From: an uncultured Clostridia bacterium
GTDB taxonomy: Bacteria; Bacillota; Clostridia; Oscillospirales; Acutalibacteraceae
Reading direction: 5' to 3'
DNA length: 16,460 nucleotides
Assembly: GCA_947171615.1 (NCBI GenBank)
Contig: CAMVYG010000024.1
Span: forward strand, 1-16,460
Part shown: positions 14,272 through 16,460 of the stretch, piece by piece
How positions within the stretch are numbered: position 1 is the stretch's first letter
Layout of the letters: every line of letters begins with the position of its first letter
Translations under genes and position numbers: made by a program
Notes under the pieces: model-generated
The model's input: only the letters and a program-made list of their open reading frames with translations
Told to the model about the DNA's origin: nothing
The model's database searches: none

Positions 14272-15552
14272 TCACACCAGTGGGAAGAACAGAGGAACGA
14301 ACATCAGAATACCCAGGTAGCCAATCAGGGAAAGAAGCCAGCCATATTTGAGATAGTCCGAAAATTCATAGCCTGCAACCTGCGTCATAGTGATCTGAGC
14401 AGCCGCTAAGGGAGTGCAGCAGGCAATGCTGGCGGCCAGTGTTATCCCTACACAGAAGGGCATGCATTGAAAACCATACTGTTCGCACAGGGAGAAAGCA
14501 ATGGGCAGCACGATAATAAGGGCGGTGGAGTTGGTGATAAATTGGCTGATAAACAGGGTCAGCAGGGTCAGTACGCCGAAAATCACCAGAGGGGAGGTTA
14601 CGCTGCCAAGAGCTGTGGAGACCGCCTGCCCAATAAGCTCGCCCGATCCTGCGGAAGTCAGCGCTTCGGCCAGGCCCAGGCAGGTAGCCAGAAATACTAC
14701 GGATTCCCAGTGCAGCTTTTTAACGATATCACTGACCCGGCAGCAGCCGAAAAGAACACACAGCATGGCGGCGCACATGGCGGTTTCCACAGTAGGAAGA
14801 AGGGAAAAAGCGTAAGAGAGGATCATCAGTACAATAATGACGAACATGATGATCAGCTTGCGTTTGTCTACATTTCCATCGGTTACAGCCTGCCGTTCCG
14901 CTTCGCCAAGACCCATATCCTCTTCAGGACGCTGTCCCCATACTTTCTGGCTGTGCCGGTAGCCCCAGGTCAAGGCAAAAATCAAAAAGAGGGCAAATAA
15001 GCACAGTCCCGGCCCTGTCAGCGTCCACATAGACATTTCCTGCCCGACCATTTTGCTCATCAAACCGTTGGCGGTAAGCTGCGGTGTGCAGCCGATGAGT
15101 GTGCTGGAGCCGCCAAACATAATGGCGCATGAAATGGGCAGCGTCAGGTTTCGCCGCTTCATGGTTTTTGAACTGGTGCAGACGCTGTCGATAATGGGAA
15201 TGTAGGCGGAAAGCAGGGCTGTATTGGCTAAAAACATGGAAGCCAGTCCCGTCAGCACGCAGCTTACAGCCAGAAAAAGCCGTTCGTTTCCCTTAGACCA
15301 GCGGATAACAGCTCTGCCGATAATTTGGGCGGCGCCGGTTTGAAACATCGCGATGCCCACGATCATTGTACTGGCCATCAATAGCACGATGCTGTTGGAA
15401 AAGCCGGAGAAAACACTTTGAAAGCTGTCTACTCCCAGCAAAACCATGAGCAGACAGCCCAAACAGCCGGTAGCGGCCAAGGGAAGCCATTCGGTGAGAA
15501 ACAACACCACACATATGCCTAAAATCAAAAGACCCAGAATATCGGGACTCAT
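14272..15552 (-). CDS. SLC13/DASS-type anion transporter (CitT/ArsB-like permease)
   Basis: Polytopic membrane permease of the ion-transporter superfamily, 426 aa, likely a sodium- or proton-coupled symporter of di- or tricarboxylates or another anion. Two inverted halves are visible: a first hairpin with FLANTALLSAYIPI (108-120) and GGSSTLIGCTPQL (147-159), a cytosolic loop at about 198-232, and a second half with FITNSTALIIVLPIA (338-352) and CTPLAAAQITMT (379-390). In well-studied DASS carriers the paired sodium and substrate motifs are SNT; here they read ANT (109-111) and TNST (340-343), so ion coupling may differ. GAGGTGAT at 15556-15563 (minus-strand sense) fixes the ATG. It lies 117 bp downstream of the SDR gene with a large hairpin between, so the two may share a transcript. 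The family is confident; the substrate is not. Confidence 0.85.
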   Translation of the reverse strand: MSPDILGLLILGICVVLFLTEWLPLAATGCLGCLLMVLLGVDSFQSVFSGFSNSIVLLMASTMIVGIAMFQTGAAQIIGRAVIRWSKGNERLFLAVSCVLTGLASMFLANTALLSAYIPIIDSVCTSSKTMKRRNLTLPISCAIMFGGSSTLIGCTPQLTANGLMSKMVGQEMSMWTLTGPGLCLFALFLIFALTWGYRHSQKVWGQRPEEDMGLGEAERQAVTDGNVDKRKLIIMFVIIVLMILSYAFSLLPTVETAMCAAMLCVLFGCCRVSDIVKKLHWESVVFLATCLGLAEALTSAGSGELIGQAVSTALGSVTSPLVIFGVLTLLTLFISQFITNSTALIIVLPIAFSLCEQYGFQCMPFCVGITLAASIACCTPLAAAQITMTQVAGYEFSDYLKYGWLLSLIGYLGILMFVPLFFPLV

Positions 15553-15570
15553 TGGATCACCTCACAAGAA

Positions 15571-15629
15571 TGCGCCTGCCTTCCTTCCTCAGAAAATTAA
15601 CGGTTCCATCAGGACGGAAAGCAGGCGCA
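15571..15629 (-). promoter_or_regulatory. Long hairpin in the leader of the transporter gene
   Basis: TGCGCCTGC (15571-15579) and GCAGGCGCA (15621-15629) are perfect 9-bp inverted repeats. The adjacent CTTCC (15580-15584) and GGAAA (15616-15620) extend this to a 14-bp stem with one wobble pair, leaving a 31-base loop. On the minus-strand mRNA it ends 7 bases before the transporter's GAGGTGAT ribosome site. No T run follows, so it is not an ordinary terminator. It could be a cis-regulatory or mRNA-processing structure. Confidence 0.5.
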
Positions 15630-15669
15630 GCCAATGGTCTACGTCAGTGTATTAACAGAGAAGGAAGAA

Positions 15670-16434
15670 TCAAACAATGGTCCAGCCGCCGTCTACCAGC
15701 AGAAGCTGACCGGTCACATAGCTGGAGGCGTCGGAAGCCAGATACAGCATAGCGCCGTTTAATTCTCCGGGATTGCCGCGGCGGCCCATGGGGCAGTTGT
15801 TGCGAATACCGCTCTCATACTTTTCATCCGCGACCTTGTCAGACATTTCGCTGGCAAAATAGCCGGGCCCTAAGGTATTGACAGTAATACCGTGCTTGGC
15901 CCATTCGGCGGCTAAAGCCTTGGTCATCATATAGACAGCGCCTTTAGCGGTGGAATAGCCGGAACGGGGAACGCCGTTCATAGTGACCTGACAGTGGAAA
16001 GAGCCAATGTTGATGATCTTGCCGTAATTTTGAGCCAGCATGATTTTACCAACTTCACGGGCAAAGTAGAATACGCCGTTCACGTTGGTATTGATGACCC
16101 GCTCCCAGGTTTCATCGGTAGTTTCCACAACGGGAGTGGCAAATCCGGCAGCGGCGTTGTTGATCAGAATATCCACCCGGCCCAGTTCCTTGGCGGCGGT
16201 CTCCACAGCGTTTTTGATCTGCTGGGTGTCGGTTACATCGCAGGGGCAGGCCACGCATTTAACGCCATAGGCTTCTACTTCCTTTTTGACTTCTTCCAGC
16301 TTTTCTACCCGGCGGGCCATGATGGCCACATTGGCGCCCTGCTCAGCCAGGCAGAGAGCGAATTGACGGCCCAGACCGGAGGAAGCACCGGTGACAATAG
16401 CATTTTTTCCGCTGACATCAAAATAGTTTTTCAT
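15670..16434 (-). CDS. Short-chain dehydrogenase/reductase, gluconate 5-dehydrogenase/FabG-like
   Basis: NAD(P)-dependent cytosolic oxidoreductase, 254 aa, a classical SDR of normal length. Cofactor-binding TGASSGLG at 15-22, NNAA at 92-95, structural N115, and the catalytic triad S145, Y160 and K164 (YSTAK) are all present. The C-terminal YVTGQLLLVDGGW is the usual SDR ending. ARR at 40-42, after the second strand, rather than an acidic residue, hints at NADP(H) preference. The start is set by AAAGGAGGA at 16441-16449 (minus sense), 6 bases before the ATG. Best guesses are gluconate 5-dehydrogenase, KduD-like or another polyol or keto-acid reductase. Hydroxysteroid dehydrogenases and FabG share the same motifs, so the substrate stays open. 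The downstream transporter may import the substrate. Confidence 0.9.
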   Translation of the reverse strand: MKNYFDVSGKNAIVTGASSGLGRQFALCLAEQGANVAIMARRVEKLEEVKKEVEAYGVKCVACPCDVTDTQQIKNAVETAAKELGRVDILINNAAAGFATPVVETTDETWERVINTNVNGVFYFAREVGKIMLAQNYGKIINIGSFHCQVTMNGVPRSGYSTAKGAVYMMTKALAAEWAKHGITVNTLGPGYFASEMSDKVADEKYESGIRNNCPMGRRGNPGELNGAMLYLASDASSYVTGQLLLVDGGWTIV

Positions 16435-16460
16435 AGAAAATCCTCCTTTGCATATAATGG

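Noticed and set aside
16453..16458. TATAAT on the plus strand at the right edge, possible divergent promoter
   Set aside because: No -35 at a proper distance, and the downstream sequence is outside the window.

Overview
The window looks like a chromosomal segment of a Gram-positive anaerobe of the Bacillota, probably class Clostridia. The evidence is indirect: purine-rich Shine-Dalgarno sites before nearly every gene, a clostridial-style SecA with a C-terminal zinc motif, a Bacillus-like pyrimidine-nucleoside phosphorylase, a lipobox lipoprotein, and dispersed palindromic repeats whose TGTCATTCCGAG ends recall repeats common in gut Clostridia. No species can be named. All identifications come from reading motifs by eye; no database search was run.

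Layout. (1) 3-997: the 3' part of a cation:proton antiporter gene and its hairpin terminator. (2) 1134-4890: secA behind a recognisable promoter, then an unrecognised lipoprotein. (3) 4951-5628: a GlmU-like left-handed beta-helix acetyltransferase. (4) 5701-5920: first copy of a palindromic repeat. (5) 6000-10027: an unrecognised membrane protein, then a TTG-started FHA-SEDS (RodA/FtsW) fusion that overlaps a class B penicillin-binding protein by 4 bp. (6) 10062-10226: second copy of the repeat, whose right end may supply a promoter. (7) 10330-14154: manA, a PfkB-type sugar kinase, cytidine deaminase and pyrimidine-nucleoside phosphorylase, closed by a strong terminator that also faces the convergent genes. 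(8) 16434-14272 on the minus strand: an SDR oxidoreductase and an SLC13/DASS-like transporter with a long hairpin in its leader.

How the genes fit together. Several genes serve the cell envelope: SecA exports proteins, the SEDS polymerase and PBP form a glycan-polymerising and crosslinking pair, and the beta-helix protein may acetylate a sugar or nucleotide-sugar. The second half is carbon and nucleoside salvage: ManA feeds mannose-6-P into glycolysis, Cdd and Pdp turn cytidine into uracil plus ribose-1-P, and the kinase resembles 2-keto-3-deoxygluconate kinases. The SDR and transporter could belong to sugar-acid or carboxylate metabolism.

I see no phage, IS element, CRISPR array, rRNA or tRNA gene. 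Most of the window is housekeeping. The less ordinary parts are the FHA-SEDS fusion, the paired palindromic elements with compensatory arm changes, two unrecognised envelope proteins, and two leader hairpins.
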